Assembly: GCA_012295225.1 (NCBI GenBank) | Contig: WMKK01000003.1 | Coordinates: 248,001 to 312,000, forward strand | DNA length: 64,000 nt | Direction: 5' to 3' | Source of the DNA: Ostreococcus mediterraneus | Lineage: Eukaryota; Chlorophyta; Mamiellophyceae; Mamiellales; Bathycoccaceae | In this document: positions 25,735-35,413 of the stretch, one piece after another | How positions within the stretch are numbered: the stretch's first letter is position 1 | Layout of the letters: each line of letters opens with the position of its first letter | Position numbers and translations under genes: made by a program | The notes under the pieces: model-generated | Databases searched by the model: none | The model's input: only the letters and a program-made list of their open reading frames with translations | What the model was told of the DNA's origin: nothing

Positions 25735-26748
25735 TTACTTTGGAAAATCAAGTTCCATCGGGCGTTCCCACTGGCTCACGCCAGTCTTGCTGTTGTAATA
25801 GTACACGTAACCTTCGGGAGCGGTGTGCTCGGTCCAGCCGTGGGAAGGCGCTTCAGCGCCAGCTCCGGGTGCCTTTTGATCGGCATACCCGTAACCGGGC
25901 TTTTGCGCAGCCATATCACCGCCCAAAGAGTTCATTTCCCAAGGGTTGCTACCGCCGTACGCGCCCGGCGCGCCGGCTTGCGGGGCGCCGTACTGCGAAC
26001 CGCCGTACCCGTATCCGGGACCACCCGCACCAGGCGGACCGCCACGAGGCTGGCCGTAACCATACCCTTGGCTACTACGCGGCGGCCCACGTTGCGGCGG
26101 AGGCGCTTGCCCGCGTGGCACCGCAGACTTAACTTCGACCCGCTTGCCGAGCATGTCGTGGTAGCGATTTTGCAACACTTGCTTTGCCGAGTCGTCGCGT
26201 TGAAACGTGATAAACCCAAACCCACGCGATTGGTGGTTATGCGGATCGCGCATCACGAGCACCTAATATCCACACGAAAACACCGTCAGTCACGCCATTC
26301 GCACCACACCCGCGTCTCCTCCTTTTGCGCGCGCGCGTCCGCCTTCGCGATCGAGTATATTCGAGCCCACCCATGCATTGCGCACTGTTTACCCATACAC
26401 CGAACACCACGAAAACCCTATCTCGCACCCATCCATCGCATCCGCGGTCTCGCGCGATCGCGCGGCACGCACCTCGACGACTGGGCCAAACTGCGAAAAG
26501 AAGTTACGCACGACGCCTACGAATCGCGAACGAACACACCACACATCATTCGTCAGTCACGTCACGCCCCCCCCCCACGCGCGAATCCGCGAATCCGCGA
26601 ATCCGCGACCATCCATCCGTTCGCGCGATCGCCCCCCCCCCGCGATCGCGCATAGCGCGCATCCACGCGTACCTTCATCCACCGTGCGATCGAGTCCACC
26701 GACGAATATCTTCGACCCCGCGGAGGCGTCGGTGGTGGAATCCCCCAT
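25735..26748 (-). CDS. RRM-WW RNA-binding protein, three exons
   Basis: Spliced gene. Exon 1 is 26673-26748, exon 2 is 26473-26516 and exon 3 is 25735-26262. Introns of 156 and 210 nt begin GTACGC and GTGCGT and end in TAG. The join restores one RRM: KIFVGGLDRTVDEG (RNP2), VVRNFFSQFGPVVE, VLVMRDPHNHQ, then RGFGFITF (RNP1). The encoded 215 residues continue with a Gly/Tyr/Pro/Gln-rich linker (a low-complexity region of the kind seen in hnRNPs) and a C-terminal WW domain (GWTEHTAPEGYVYYYNSKTG ... SQWERP). WW domains bind proline-rich partners such as splicing factors. The RRM+WW order recalls plant FCA, but only one RRM is present, so orthology is not claimed. A strong inverted repeat lies just upstream of the ATG. 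Confidence 0.85.
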
Positions 26749-26759
26749 GCGCCCGTCGT

Positions 26760-26838
26760 CGTCGTCGTCCGCGGTCGTCGCCCGCACACGCGATTCGCGC
26801 GCGATCGAGTGTGCGGGCGACGACCGCGATCGACGACG
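26760..26838. repeat. Long inverted repeat (30-bp arms, 19-nt loop)
   Basis: Arms 26760-26789 and 26809-26838. The inner 19 bp (GCGGTCGTCGCCCGCACAC and its complement) are perfect; the outer 11 bp have two mismatches. The loop is 19 nt. It lies 11 nt upstream of the RRM-WW start codon, so it would form a very stable stem-loop in that mRNA's 5' leader if transcribed. Confidence 0.9.
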
Positions 26839-27002
26839 TATATGGTGCGATGATACACCGTGTGGGGGTGATCCTGGACGTTTCTTGTGCACTACTACCG
26901 TAGTACGTAGTTTAACTATGTACGACGAAAGCACCGACGTGACGCGACACCTAAAAGATGATCTCGACGACACCCTGAGGGTTTACGGCACGTCCACGCG
27001 GC

Positions 27003-27107
27003 GTCGATCGATCGGTCGATGGGTCGATCGATGGGTCGATCGATCGATCGATCGGTCGATCGATCGATGGGTCGATGGGTCGATCGATGGGTGGCGATGG
27101 ATGGGTG
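27003..27107. repeat. GATC-rich simple tandem array
   Basis: About 105 bp built from GATC-containing units (GATCGATC, GGTCGATG, GGTCGATCGATG) with slight variation. It is followed by separate alternating GCGTGC/GTGTGC and TCGTCGCTG runs. The pattern is that of replication-slippage microsatellites; no coding or mobile-element feature is visible. Confidence 0.85.
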
Positions 27108-27297
27108 CGTCACATCGGTGCGCGTGCGCGTGCGCGTGCGCGTGTGCGTGTGCGTGTGCGTGGATATATAGGTGGAGATATATATCTTCGCCGTCGCTAT
27201 CGTCGCTGTCGTCGCTGTCGTCGCCGTCGTCGCCCGTCGAGTGGTTTGATTTGGTGTGCGATTTATTTGACGCGCGCGATTCGGGTGGTGGTTGACG

Positions 27298-29136
27298 ATG
27301 ACGATGTCGATGACGATGACGACGTCGTCGGTCGCGCGCGGCGCGGGGTGGTCGACGAGGACGTACCGCGGTGGGCGTGGCGCGGCGATGACGACGTGTG
27401 GTGCGTCGTCGGTGGCTGGGGCGACGTCTCGGTCGGGCGCGGGCGCGAGGGCGGCGGACGCGGCGGACGCGGACGAGGATGGGTTGCGCCGGGCGCTCGG
27501 CGCGGTGGGTTTGGTGCTTCGCGAACGCGTCGATCAGGGCTCGTTCGCGGTGGTGTATAAGGCGACGTCGACTGGGTTGAATGGGTTCGGGGGCACGTCG
27601 TGGCAGGGGGAGGCTGGGACGGAGCACGCGGTGAAGATTTTGAGCGCGACGGCGTCGACGGTGAGCTCGAGGCGCGATTTTAAGCGCGAAGCGACGCTGT
27701 TGACAAAGGTGAAGCATCCGAATATTGTTAAAGTGCAGTATTACGATGAAACTCCGCAGCCGTTTATGGTGACGGAGTTTTGTTCGAGTGGGAATTTATG
27801 GAATGCGTTGCGAGCGGAGGAAATCAAGGCGTCCAAGAGACTCGCCGCGGACGCCGTCGACGTGCCCATACCAGACGACATGCCGTTGTTGGATTTACCC
27901 GCGCTCATGAAGGATATCGCCGAGGCGTTGGCGTATTTGCACGCCGCGGGGTTTGCACATAGGGATATTAAGTCATCTAATATTTTGCTCACTTGGAGCG
28001 AGGAACGTCGGCGGATTCAAGCCATGTTGTGCGATTTCGGGAGCGCGGCGCCGGTGAACAAAATGCCGCGACGTCCCAAGCGCGGGGCACTGGAAAAGGT
28101 GCTCGGGTTGGGCAAAGGGTGGCAACCCGTGGGTACGATGCTTTGGATGGCACCAGAAATGTTGCGTCCGCCGATTGAAGGCGAAGAACTCGCGGGCTTT
28201 GGCGGCGACAAGGCTGATATTTACGCCTTGGGAATCGTGCTTTGGGAATGTTTAAACTGGCGCGTGCCTTGGGTGAGCGAGAGCGCGCCCACGCGCGAAC
28301 GCGTCATCGACGAGGTTGTGAACAAACGCGCGCGTTTACCCGCTGGAAAAGACGCCAGTCGAACAGTTGCGTCGTTGTTGTCGAGCATGTTCAAGACGTC
28401 ACCCGCTGAACGACCGAGTGCGGCGGAAGTGACCATCGCGCTCTCCGCGATGAAGCGCCGGTGGGATAAAAACGGCGCGTTTGAAGTAATGTGTCAAAGC
28501 GCGAGCGCGCAAGGACGAGAGGTGGCCAAGTTACTGGAAAGTACCTCCGTCGATCGGGAGACTCAAAATGTTATTGAAGAAGAAGCGCGCGCGGCGGCGG
28601 CGGCAACGACAGACATGGAGTCTGTTCAAGCGAGCGCGGACGAGGAGGACGCGCGGACGGGGGAGGTCGAAACGGCGGCGGTCGCGCCCCCCGCGGCGAA
28701 CGAGGTTACAGCATCTAACGACAAGCCCGAGACTCTGGTATCGCAAGACCTCGACCCTGAGGCATGGCTCGGGGAAGTTGGCACGGTAGATGCAGATTTA
28801 CTGTGCGAAAATTTGCTCAACATGGTGTTCCCGCACATCTTGGAGGCGGAATTCAATCCCGAAATGACGGCGACGATGGCGAGCAACATCGAAGAGCTCG
28901 AACAACTCACGAACAAGTACAACGAACTCAAGCGACGATCTAGAACTGATCCGTTTGCTGCGCTGGCAACGGACGCCAAGGGGCGAGAAGTGAAGCGAAT
29001 GGCGAATAAAATTGAACGCATCGAAGTTGAGGCCCAAGTCAAGGCGTGGGATCGCACGCGCAACATGTTGCGCGAACAGTTGAAGAAAGCCGAAGAGGAG
29101 CACAGCGAGTGGAAACGCACGTTGCGACGATTATGA
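27298..29136 (+). CDS. Serine/threonine protein kinase with C-terminal coiled coil
   Basis: Protein of 612 residues. The kinase domain (about 70-390) has the catalytic Lys in HAVKIL, HRDIKSSNILL, CDFGSA (DFG), WMAPEML (APE) and a subdomain IX KADIYALGIVLWECL, so it should be active. It resembles TKL/RAF-like plant kinases. The Gly loop is degenerate (VDQGSFAVVYKA keeps only the second Gly). The C-terminal 220 or so residues are acidic and end in a coiled coil (IEELEQLTNKYNELKRRS ... REQLKKAEEEHSEWKRTLRR). The first 60 residues are Thr/Gly/Ala-rich and may be a plastid signal (weak). The start is the first ATG. Confidence 0.85.
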   Translation: MTMSMTMTTSSVARGAGWSTRTYRGGRGAAMTTCGASSVAGATSRSGAGARAADAADADEDGLRRALGAVGLVLRERVDQGSFAVVYKATSTGLNGFGGTSWQGEAGTEHAVKILSATASTVSSRRDFKREATLLTKVKHPNIVKVQYYDETPQPFMVTEFCSSGNLWNALRAEEIKASKRLAADAVDVPIPDDMPLLDLPALMKDIAEALAYLHAAGFAHRDIKSSNILLTWSEERRRIQAMLCDFGSAAPVNKMPRRPKRGALEKVLGLGKGWQPVGTMLWMAPEMLRPPIEGEELAGFGGDKADIYALGIVLWECLNWRVPWVSESAPTRERVIDEVVNKRARLPAGKDASRTVASLLSSMFKTSPAERPSAAEVTIALSAMKRRWDKNGAFEVMCQSASAQGREVAKLLESTSVDRETQNVIEEEARAAAAATTDMESVQASADEEDARTGEVETAAVAPPAANEVTASNDKPETLVSQDLDPEAWLGEVGTVDADLLCENLLNMVFPHILEAEFNPEMTATMASNIEELEQLTNKYNELKRRSRTDPFAALATDAKGREVKRMANKIERIEVEAQVKAWDRTRNMLREQLKKAEEEHSEWKRTLRRL

Positions 29137-29214
29137 GAGCGACGGGGATATTGTAATATTAAACGAGAAAATCGCGTTTTCGCAAACGTCATTTCTAAAG
29201 AGCCGCTGCAACTA

Positions 29215-31386
29215 TTAGTCTTTTCCTATTTTTTTGCTAGTGGCTTCCTCACGCGCGGGCACGACGTGCTTTGGTTGCGTGTGTCCGAGCGTGTGCGCTG
29301 AAGTTTGGTTTCCGTCAGTGTCAAAGACTAACGGAAGGTACTCTTCGTTCTCGCAAGGAAACCTACTGTTTTTGAAGTGTTCTACCATCGCTTCCTTTCC
29401 TTGAACTCTCGCATATGTGACTTCGCACACCTTTCGAGAGTTGAATTCTTCCCATCGCTGGTTGTGGAATTCCTTGTAGAACATTGCCGTTTGTTTGGCA
29501 CACTTGAAGTTAACAAAGGCGTAGCCCAAGTTGCATTTGTTCTTGAAGTCGATGGGAAGATAAAAGAAATCGTACTGTCCAGAGTACGATCTGTTGAGCA
29601 AGTCCAGCATCATCGATTGGTTGTACTTGTTTGGGATGTTGCGAATCATGAGCGTCGTGCGGCCGTGATGGTGATGGTCTTGTTGCACTTGCTCATCAGT
29701 TTCATTCGCCTCAGCCTCCTCCATGTTAAATATGAACTCTTCCGGGTTGATTTTGCTGTTGTCATGCGCAGATTGGCTCAAGCGCCCCGCGCGCGAATTC
29801 TCGCTCGTGCGCGGTGAACGTTGGTAGTCCATGCTTGTACGCGACGACTGGTGCCCGTGGCCAACCATGTTGTAACCGCCTTGCGGCATCATTTGGTGTG
29901 CGTATTCATATTGGTTCATGGGCCACGGTTGATAGCCGTATCCTTGAGCTTGCGGTTGTCCAGGCATGACCATTGCGCCCATCGCGGCGCCACCGTACGG
30001 GTTCCACCCCATGTATTGCGGGGGCATCATGGGCGCCGCCATGTACTGCGCCATCGTTTGAGGGGACTCTGGCGAGAGGGACAGCTGCTGCGGAAGCGCC
30101 GGCTCTACCGCCGCCGCGGACGGTCTAAACGCAAACTCTATTTGAATCGCGCGACCTTTATACCCGGTTTGTTGCAGCTCCACGACCGCCATTTCGGCGC
30201 TTCGAGTGTCAAAGTACTCGATGAAGCGGTGATATTCGTGCCCGCGCGGCGCGCGCATATCCTTCAACTCTCCGAACGATGAAAACGTTTCGCGAAGCTC
30301 TTGGTCGACTTTGGCGTCATCTACCGACCCTACGTTATATGCTATAAACTTCCCTTGGTTCTCCATTCCAGGGATCCAGTCACACGTCCCAGCGTACGCA
30401 ACCATGACAAACATGTGCGGCGAGTGCTGCAACGTCAGCTTGGCGCGCTCGGCGCAACGCACGTCAAAAAAGACGGCGAAAACCGCGTTATACACCCGAC
30501 GAAGCTCCGTAGACAACGCACGAAGCTCGCCAAACTGTGACAACACCGTCCACAACGCGTGATCGCTCACCGTAGGGTTCGCCAGCACGCAGTATAACGT
30601 TCTCGAAGGGTCGTCGTTGGTCCACACCGCGGGCATGCTCATGTGCGCGGTCGCCTGATCGGGCGACCTTGGAATCGCCGTCGGCGACGTCGCCAAGCGT
30701 TCGTCATACATCCCGTGCGCGCCACTCATACCATCCAGCCCAGCATACGTAGCACCTCCCATCGCTGTCCCTGCCATCGTCGCCGCCTGCGCGCGCGCCG
30801 GCCGCGCGCTCGGCAACGGAGGCGGTATCTTCCCGCTCGCCGCCGCGAAATTCGGCTTTGGAAATTTCCCCACCCGCGTCGCCGCCGACCCATCCCCACC
30901 CTCGCGCGCTTTCACACCACCACGCACATCACGCACAACCGTACCATTCGCATCATCACGCGATCGATCACCGCTCGCCGACGCGCCACCCCCGTCCCCG
31001 TGATCGGCGCCTTCGCTCGGCTCGACGTCCTCCTCATCCTGCCTCACGTCATCCGCGCTCGACGCCGTCGTCATGCTCGTATTACTCACGCGCACCGCGC
31101 GCTCCATAGACCGCCCGAGCGCATCCACCGCATCGCTCGACCGCTGACGCACCGTATCGTTCGTCAACGACCCGCGTCCTCCGCGCTCCGCGTCCTCAGC
31201 CTCAATGGGCACCGCGTCGTCGCGCGCGCGCATCGCCATGGGTGTTCGTTCCTGCCCCTCCCCGTGCTCGCGCGCGCGCGATCGCGCATCCCCCTCGCGC
31301 GCATCCGACGCATCACATTTCACTCCATCATTCTCGCGCCTCGGCGCCGCATCCGCGTCGTCGTCGCGCCCCGCGCACCGCGTCAT
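29215..31386 (-). CDS. Mei2-like RNA-binding protein (three RRMs)
   Basis: Protein of 723 residues. Two standard RRMs lie at about 260-340 ([20 protein letters not shown]) and 345-430 ([20 protein letters not shown] ... [10 protein letters not shown]). The C-terminal Mei2-type RRM3 at about 570-690 is diagnostic: [61 protein letters not shown] and [14 protein letters not shown]. In fission yeast Mei2 drives meiosis, and plant AML proteins act in meiosis and meristems. Here an RNA-regulatory role is safe; a meiotic one is speculation. The long N-terminus is disordered (Asp, Arg, Ser). The start is the first ATG of a continuous frame. Confidence 0.9.
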   Translation of the reverse strand: MTRCAGRDDDADAAPRRENDGVKCDASDAREGDARSRAREHGEGQERTPMAMRARDDAVPIEAEDAERGGRGSLTNDTVRQRSSDAVDALGRSMERAVRVSNTSMTTASSADDVRQDEEDVEPSEGADHGDGGGASASGDRSRDDANGTVVRDVRGGVKAREGGDGSAATRVGKFPKPNFAAASGKIPPPLPSARPARAQAATMAGTAMGGATYAGLDGMSGAHGMYDERLATSPTAIPRSPDQATAHMSMPAVWTNDDPSRTLYCVLANPTVSDHALWTVLSQFGELRALSTELRRVYNAVFAVFFDVRCAERAKLTLQHSPHMFVMVAYAGTCDWIPGMENQGKFIAYNVGSVDDAKVDQELRETFSSFGELKDMRAPRGHEYHRFIEYFDTRSAEMAVVELQQTGYKGRAIQIEFAFRPSAAAVEPALPQQLSLSPESPQTMAQYMAAPMMPPQYMGWNPYGGAAMGAMVMPGQPQAQGYGYQPWPMNQYEYAHQMMPQGGYNMVGHGHQSSRTSMDYQRSPRTSENSRAGRLSQSAHDNSKINPEEFIFNMEEAEANETDEQVQQDHHHHGRTTLMIRNIPNKYNQSMMLDLLNRSYSGQYDFFYLPIDFKNKCNLGYAFVNFKCAKQTAMFYKEFHNQRWEEFNSRKVCEVTYARVQGKEAMVEHFKNSRFPCENEEYLPLVFDTDGNQTSAHTLGHTQPKHVVPAREEATSKKIGKD

Positions 31387-31958
31387 GTCGGCGTCAATCG
31401 CAATCCGCGTCGGCGAACGCGCGCGCGAGATGCGTCGCGAACGATGGCGCGAGCGATGCGTCTCGCCCTCGTGCGCCCTCGTGCGTCGTTAAAAACGCAG
31501 ATGGATGGGTAGATATGCGTGAGGTTTATATATGTTATATATATATCCGTCGCCTCGTCGTCGTCGGCGTCGCGTCGCGTCGTCGTCGTCGCGCAATGCG
31601 GACGACGCGCGGGCGCCAACGCGGCAAAAAAAATATCTTCATCGCGGGCACTTTTTACGTCGGTCGGTCGGATCGGATCAGACGTGATGATTTTTGGGGA
31701 TACGTATATGGGCCTACGTGTGGCTCGAGTATGCGCAGATGGACATCCGCGTGCGACGCGTGGGGGCGTGGGTGACGCATACATGGGCGTCGTGTGTGGT
31801 CGTGTATGGGAAACGAGGGTTTATGTGGTCCAACCGACCGGATCACGCGATGCCCGACGCCCGAGCGGGGACGGGGCGCGATCGCCGCCGATGCGGGATT
31901 TGGGATTTTAAACGTCGACGACGGTGCGCGACGCGCGTGGTGGTGACGCGTGGAGTCG
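31387..31958. promoter_or_regulatory. Divergent promoter region, contains AAAATATCT evening-element-like site
   Basis: A 572-bp gap between the Mei2-like and SND3 start codons. It holds a TATATA-rich patch (31525-31550), GTC/GTCG repeats (about 31556-31595) and AAAATATCT at 31630-31638, identical to the plant evening element bound by CCA1-like Myb factors. No convincing coding frame is present. A single 9-mer hit can arise by chance. Confidence 0.4.
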
Positions 31959-32702
31959 ATGGCGAAGATTGAGGAGATGTCGAGTAGCGGTGGTGACGCG
32001 ACCGGGACGACGACCGGGACGACGACCGGGGCGACGACCGGGGGGACGACGACGACCGAGGCGGTGACCAAGGCGCCCGAGACGCCCGCGCTGAAGATGA
32101 AGATGTTCATCGCCCCCGTGCTTTTGCTCGGAGGTAAACGACTTGGGATCGATTATAAGGATGCGCAGACGATTACGAACATTCGGATGTGTTTCGTGAC
32201 GTCCATGACGCTGTTGATTGGGTTGTTTTCGATTGTGTATTTCCGATTGCAAGCGGCGAAGAAGAGATTAGAGGAGGACAAGGTGCGGGTCAAGTCCAAG
32301 GATTTAGCCACGGGGGAGACGAAGGAAGAAGAGGTGACGTTGTATGAACATGATTTCCGGGAGTTGAAGAAGGTTTTGAGTTCGAATTTGATGGGTGCGG
32401 CCATGGTGTCGTTGATGCACTCGTACATGAAGGTTGTGCCGCCGTTGTTGTTGCAGTCGATCATGATGCCGTTGAATTTGAGCGAGACGCAGTTGTTTCA
32501 AGTGCACGTACTCGGGCGCACCTCGGCGACGCACGCAAACTTGAAGCGACCGTGGGAGCCTGAACCCGTGAAGTCGCCCTTCGCGGCCTTCACCGAGGGA
32601 TTTAACATCGTCCCTCACGGTGAGCTTCCAGAGCCCGTCGCTCCCGGTCAAGGGAAAAAGGCGCAAAAACGCGCCTCCGGAAACCCAAAAAAGGCGAAAT
32701 AA
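31959..32702 (+). CDS. SND3/Pho88-family ER membrane targeting protein
   Basis: Protein of 247 residues. The first 45 contain a Thr/Gly-rich repeat encoded by near-perfect 12-bp units (about 32003-32062). After it comes the Pho88/SND3 domain: KDAQTITNIRMCFVTSMTLL (hydrophobic helix), a charged segment with VTLYEHDFRELKKVL, then MGAAMVSLMHSYMKVVPPLL, LLQSIMMPLNLSETQLFQVH and a LKRPWEPEP block, the same order as in yeast Pho88. SND3 acts in the SRP-independent route for inserting proteins into the ER. The C-terminus is Lys-rich. The frame continues upstream from a GTG; the ATG at 31959 is used. Confidence 0.85.
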   Translation: MAKIEEMSSSGGDATGTTTGTTTGATTGGTTTTEAVTKAPETPALKMKMFIAPVLLLGGKRLGIDYKDAQTITNIRMCFVTSMTLLIGLFSIVYFRLQAAKKRLEEDKVRVKSKDLATGETKEEEVTLYEHDFRELKKVLSSNLMGAAMVSLMHSYMKVVPPLLLQSIMMPLNLSETQLFQVHVLGRTSATHANLKRPWEPEPVKSPFAAFTEGFNIVPHGELPEPVAPGQGKKAQKRASGNPKKAK

Positions 32703-32795
32703 TGAAATGATGCTACGTGTTTTACCCGCATATGTTGTTTGTTGTGAGTAAATGATAAATGAATGGTTAATGATTTACATGCGTTTATGTTTGTT

Positions 32796-35147
32796 TCACG
32801 CGTTGCCACGACGGAAATCGTTTTCTTCGTTTTCGTCGTTTTCGTCGTCGTCGTCAGCGCGCGCGCGCTTTCGTTGCATCTCCTCACGTTCGCTCGGATG
32901 GTGCTGCCACTCCGGACCTAACTCCTCATCCAGGCGTCGCATTAGCCGTACTTCGATATCACGAATCTGTGCGTCAGGATTTTCTTCAAATCCTGCGTTC
33001 GTCGCCGGGAGAGTGATGAACGGCGCGAGAGACAGCATCGACGCTTCAACCAGGCACACCGCCACCGTAGCATCCAAACGCGTCGCCGTACTTCGATACA
33101 TCAAGCGCGCGTGCGCTTGAGTGAGACGAATGAGCGATTCGAGCATACGAATTGTCGTTCGCGCGACACTACGACCTTCAAGACGTCTTTGAGCTTGGTA
33201 GTACGCCGTGAGAAGACGCTCGGCATCCTCCGTGAGCTGCGGATGAATCGTGCTCTTTACGTGCGCGATGTACTGTCTTAATCGTTCGAACGGCCACATC
33301 GATTCGGACACTTCTTGCAACTTGCGTTCTTTATTGGCAGTTTTCGCAGAAACATCGGGTTCGTCTGCATTCGTCTCTCGATGGCTCACGTCTTGCGGCT
33401 CTGCGCCCCATTTCTCGAGCGCGCGTCCCCATCTCGCTCCATCAGAAAGCTGCGAACCTGGTTGTTGTTGCGTCCCATCCATCGACGACAACGATGATCG
33501 CCCCATATCGGTGTCTTGCGAAGATCCAGGCGGAAGATCGGCAGTAACGACTCCCAGTCGAGCGTGCGTTTCCAGAATGTGCGCGCTCACGGCCCGGTCC
33601 CACGATGGCCGGCGATCGTCGCGAAGTACAATCAAGCAGTCAAATCGACTGAGCAAAGGAGGAGCTAATCCAGTATTCACAGCCAAGCTCGAACCAACGT
33701 CAAACTGACCGCCTTTTGGGTTTGTGGCACCGATGACTGTCGTTCGAGTGCGAAGCGTCGTCACCATACCGGCTTTCGCTACACTAAGCGTTTGCTGCTC
33801 CATAGCCTCATGAATGGTCGCCCTCTCGGCTTCACGAATCGAATCAAACTCATCGATGCAACAAACACCGCCATCGGCTAAGACGAGCGCGCCCGCTTCG
33901 AGCGTCCACTCGCCGGACTCTTTTGTGGCAGCCACAGTGAGACCTGCGGCGCTCGATCCCATCCCTGTTGTTAATATGGCCCGCGGCGCGACAGCAGCTG
34001 CGTACTTTAGTAGTTGTGACTTGCCCATGCCCGGATCTCCGACTAGAAGTATATGAGATTCTCCTCGAACGCGCCCTCCGCTCGAATCTCGCCTTGGGAC
34101 GCCACCGATCAGCGCGAGCATCAGCGCTAGTTTTGGCACAGCCATGCCGAATAACTGTGGGCACATTGCGCGTAAAATCATATCACGTGCATGAAACGCA
34201 TTCGTCGCGTGATTACCCCAGAACTTTGCAAACGCAGCCGTTTCTTCAGTTTCAATCACTCGAGCGACTTTTTTCTGCTTCTGCGCCACGTGCAAACTCA
34301 CGCAGTGTCCAACCAGTTCGACTTCGCATCGTTGCTCCTTCGCGCACTTGTGCCACCGTCGTCGAACCACAATAGCCACTTTTACATCATCTCCCGCTTG
34401 AACTTTATCCACTAAGTCATCTTCTAAAACTACGAGCAACGCTCGCGGGGCTGCTCGCGCGCTCCCGCCCGTGTTCCCACCGACTGGCTCCTGAATACGA
34501 ATCTCCTGATAGTCGCGTACCAAACGTTTAGCCGACGGCACAGCACGAAATGATTTGCCTTTACAAGGCTTCGTTCGCGGACATCCCGTTGGTGGTTCAC
34601 CACCACTTCCTTCTTCCACGTTGACAGGAATCAAGAACTGATGCCCACACTTGACACATTCGAACACGTGTTCAGCTTCCAACGATTTTGGCGCGCCGAC
34701 GCGGACCGCAACCCCCGAAACGCACCACATCCTATTTACATGCCTCGTTCGAATCTCACCAATCGACGGCGTCAATTCCGGATATGTCTCACAAAATCTA
34801 TACGCATCACATCGCGCCCGTACAATCTCTTTGACGCTCATACGTTTAAGTTGCTCGTTCGATTCAGCGTCGCCGCGTCCGCGCAACTGTTGAACAATCA
34901 CTCCCTGCGCCGACCGCACGGCGTCATCCATCGCCGGTAATAAGGACAGCGGACGGTGTAACAGTGCGTTTGCAATCACCGGTATGCGCACGAACAGCTT
35001 TAGGGTGTCGATGTCGATCGAGTACGGCGCGCGGGGATCGGGCGCGTGCAGCATCGCGTGCAAGTCCGCCGCGTGTGTTTCGAGGATGTAACGCTCGAAC
35101 TGCTGCGCGATAGACATCGGCGCTGATGTCGATGGTACCGCTGCCAT
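32796..35147 (-). CDS. MCM9: MCM9-type minichromosome maintenance helicase
   Basis: MCM-family AAA+ protein of 783 residues. An N-terminal OB region with a zinc motif (CVKCGHQF ... CPRTKPCKGKSF) is followed by the AAA+ core: Walker A GDPGMGKSQLLKYAAAVAP, TGMGSSAAGLTVAATK, Walker B CCIDEFD, the sensor-1 region TVIGATNPKGGQFD and the arginine finger LLSRFDC. The combination GGVPRRDSSGG ... ESHILLVGDPGMGKSQ fits MCM9 better than MCM2-7 or MCM8. MCM9 works with MCM8 in homologous recombination and mismatch repair. The C-terminus ends in an acidic/basic low-complexity tail. Orthology is by pattern; MCM8 or a divergent MCM is the alternative. Confidence 0.8.
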   Translation of the reverse strand: MAAVPSTSAPMSIAQQFERYILETHAADLHAMLHAPDPRAPYSIDIDTLKLFVRIPVIANALLHRPLSLLPAMDDAVRSAQGVIVQQLRGRGDAESNEQLKRMSVKEIVRARCDAYRFCETYPELTPSIGEIRTRHVNRMWCVSGVAVRVGAPKSLEAEHVFECVKCGHQFLIPVNVEEGSGGEPPTGCPRTKPCKGKSFRAVPSAKRLVRDYQEIRIQEPVGGNTGGSARAAPRALLVVLEDDLVDKVQAGDDVKVAIVVRRRWHKCAKEQRCEVELVGHCVSLHVAQKQKKVARVIETEETAAFAKFWGNHATNAFHARDMILRAMCPQLFGMAVPKLALMLALIGGVPRRDSSGGRVRGESHILLVGDPGMGKSQLLKYAAAVAPRAILTTGMGSSAAGLTVAATKESGEWTLEAGALVLADGGVCCIDEFDSIREAERATIHEAMEQQTLSVAKAGMVTTLRTRTTVIGATNPKGGQFDVGSSLAVNTGLAPPLLSRFDCLIVLRDDRRPSWDRAVSAHILETHARLGVVTADLPPGSSQDTDMGRSSLSSMDGTQQQPGSQLSDGARWGRALEKWGAEPQDVSHRETNADEPDVSAKTANKERKLQEVSESMWPFERLRQYIAHVKSTIHPQLTEDAERLLTAYYQAQRRLEGRSVARTTIRMLESLIRLTQAHARLMYRSTATRLDATVAVCLVEASMLSLAPFITLPATNAGFEENPDAQIRDIEVRLMRRLDEELGPEWQHHPSEREEMQRKRARADDDDENDENEENDFRRGNA

Positions 35148-35413
35148 CTTTTTCTATCGCCGGCGTGACTTCCGCCGCCACACGAGTCGGGCGGTGGCGA
35201 GTGAAGTCGTTGCCTGTGATTCAGGATTTGAAAACTACGCGTCAGCTGTCGGCGAGACGTTCGCGATTACATCTGAAATTCTCATAAACGCGAGTCGAGC
35301 GTTCGGGTTCATTATAAAAAAGAACAGTGTAAAAATAACAAGAACTTCTACTAGTACATGAGTACATTTGCGTGCTAATAATTGTTTTCACAAAATTTGT
35401 TTGCGGGTTTCGC

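Larger units (their letters stand above)
26749..27297. other. Repeat-rich divergent intergenic region
   Basis: A 549-bp spacer between the RRM-WW start (minus) and the kinase start (plus). It contains a long inverted repeat (26760-26838), a GATCGATC/GGTCGAT array (about 27003-27107), a GCGTGC/GTGTGC run (about 27118-27163), a TATATA patch (27164-27185) and imperfect TCGTCGCTG repeats (about 27190-27236). No protein-like frame is present. It is among the lowest-complexity stretches in the window and probably holds both promoters. Confidence 0.6.

Noticed and set aside
26557-26973. 138-residue single-exon minus-strand gene
   Set aside because: Only its central part (exon 1 of the RRM-WW gene) is coding; the rest is leader and intron sequence.
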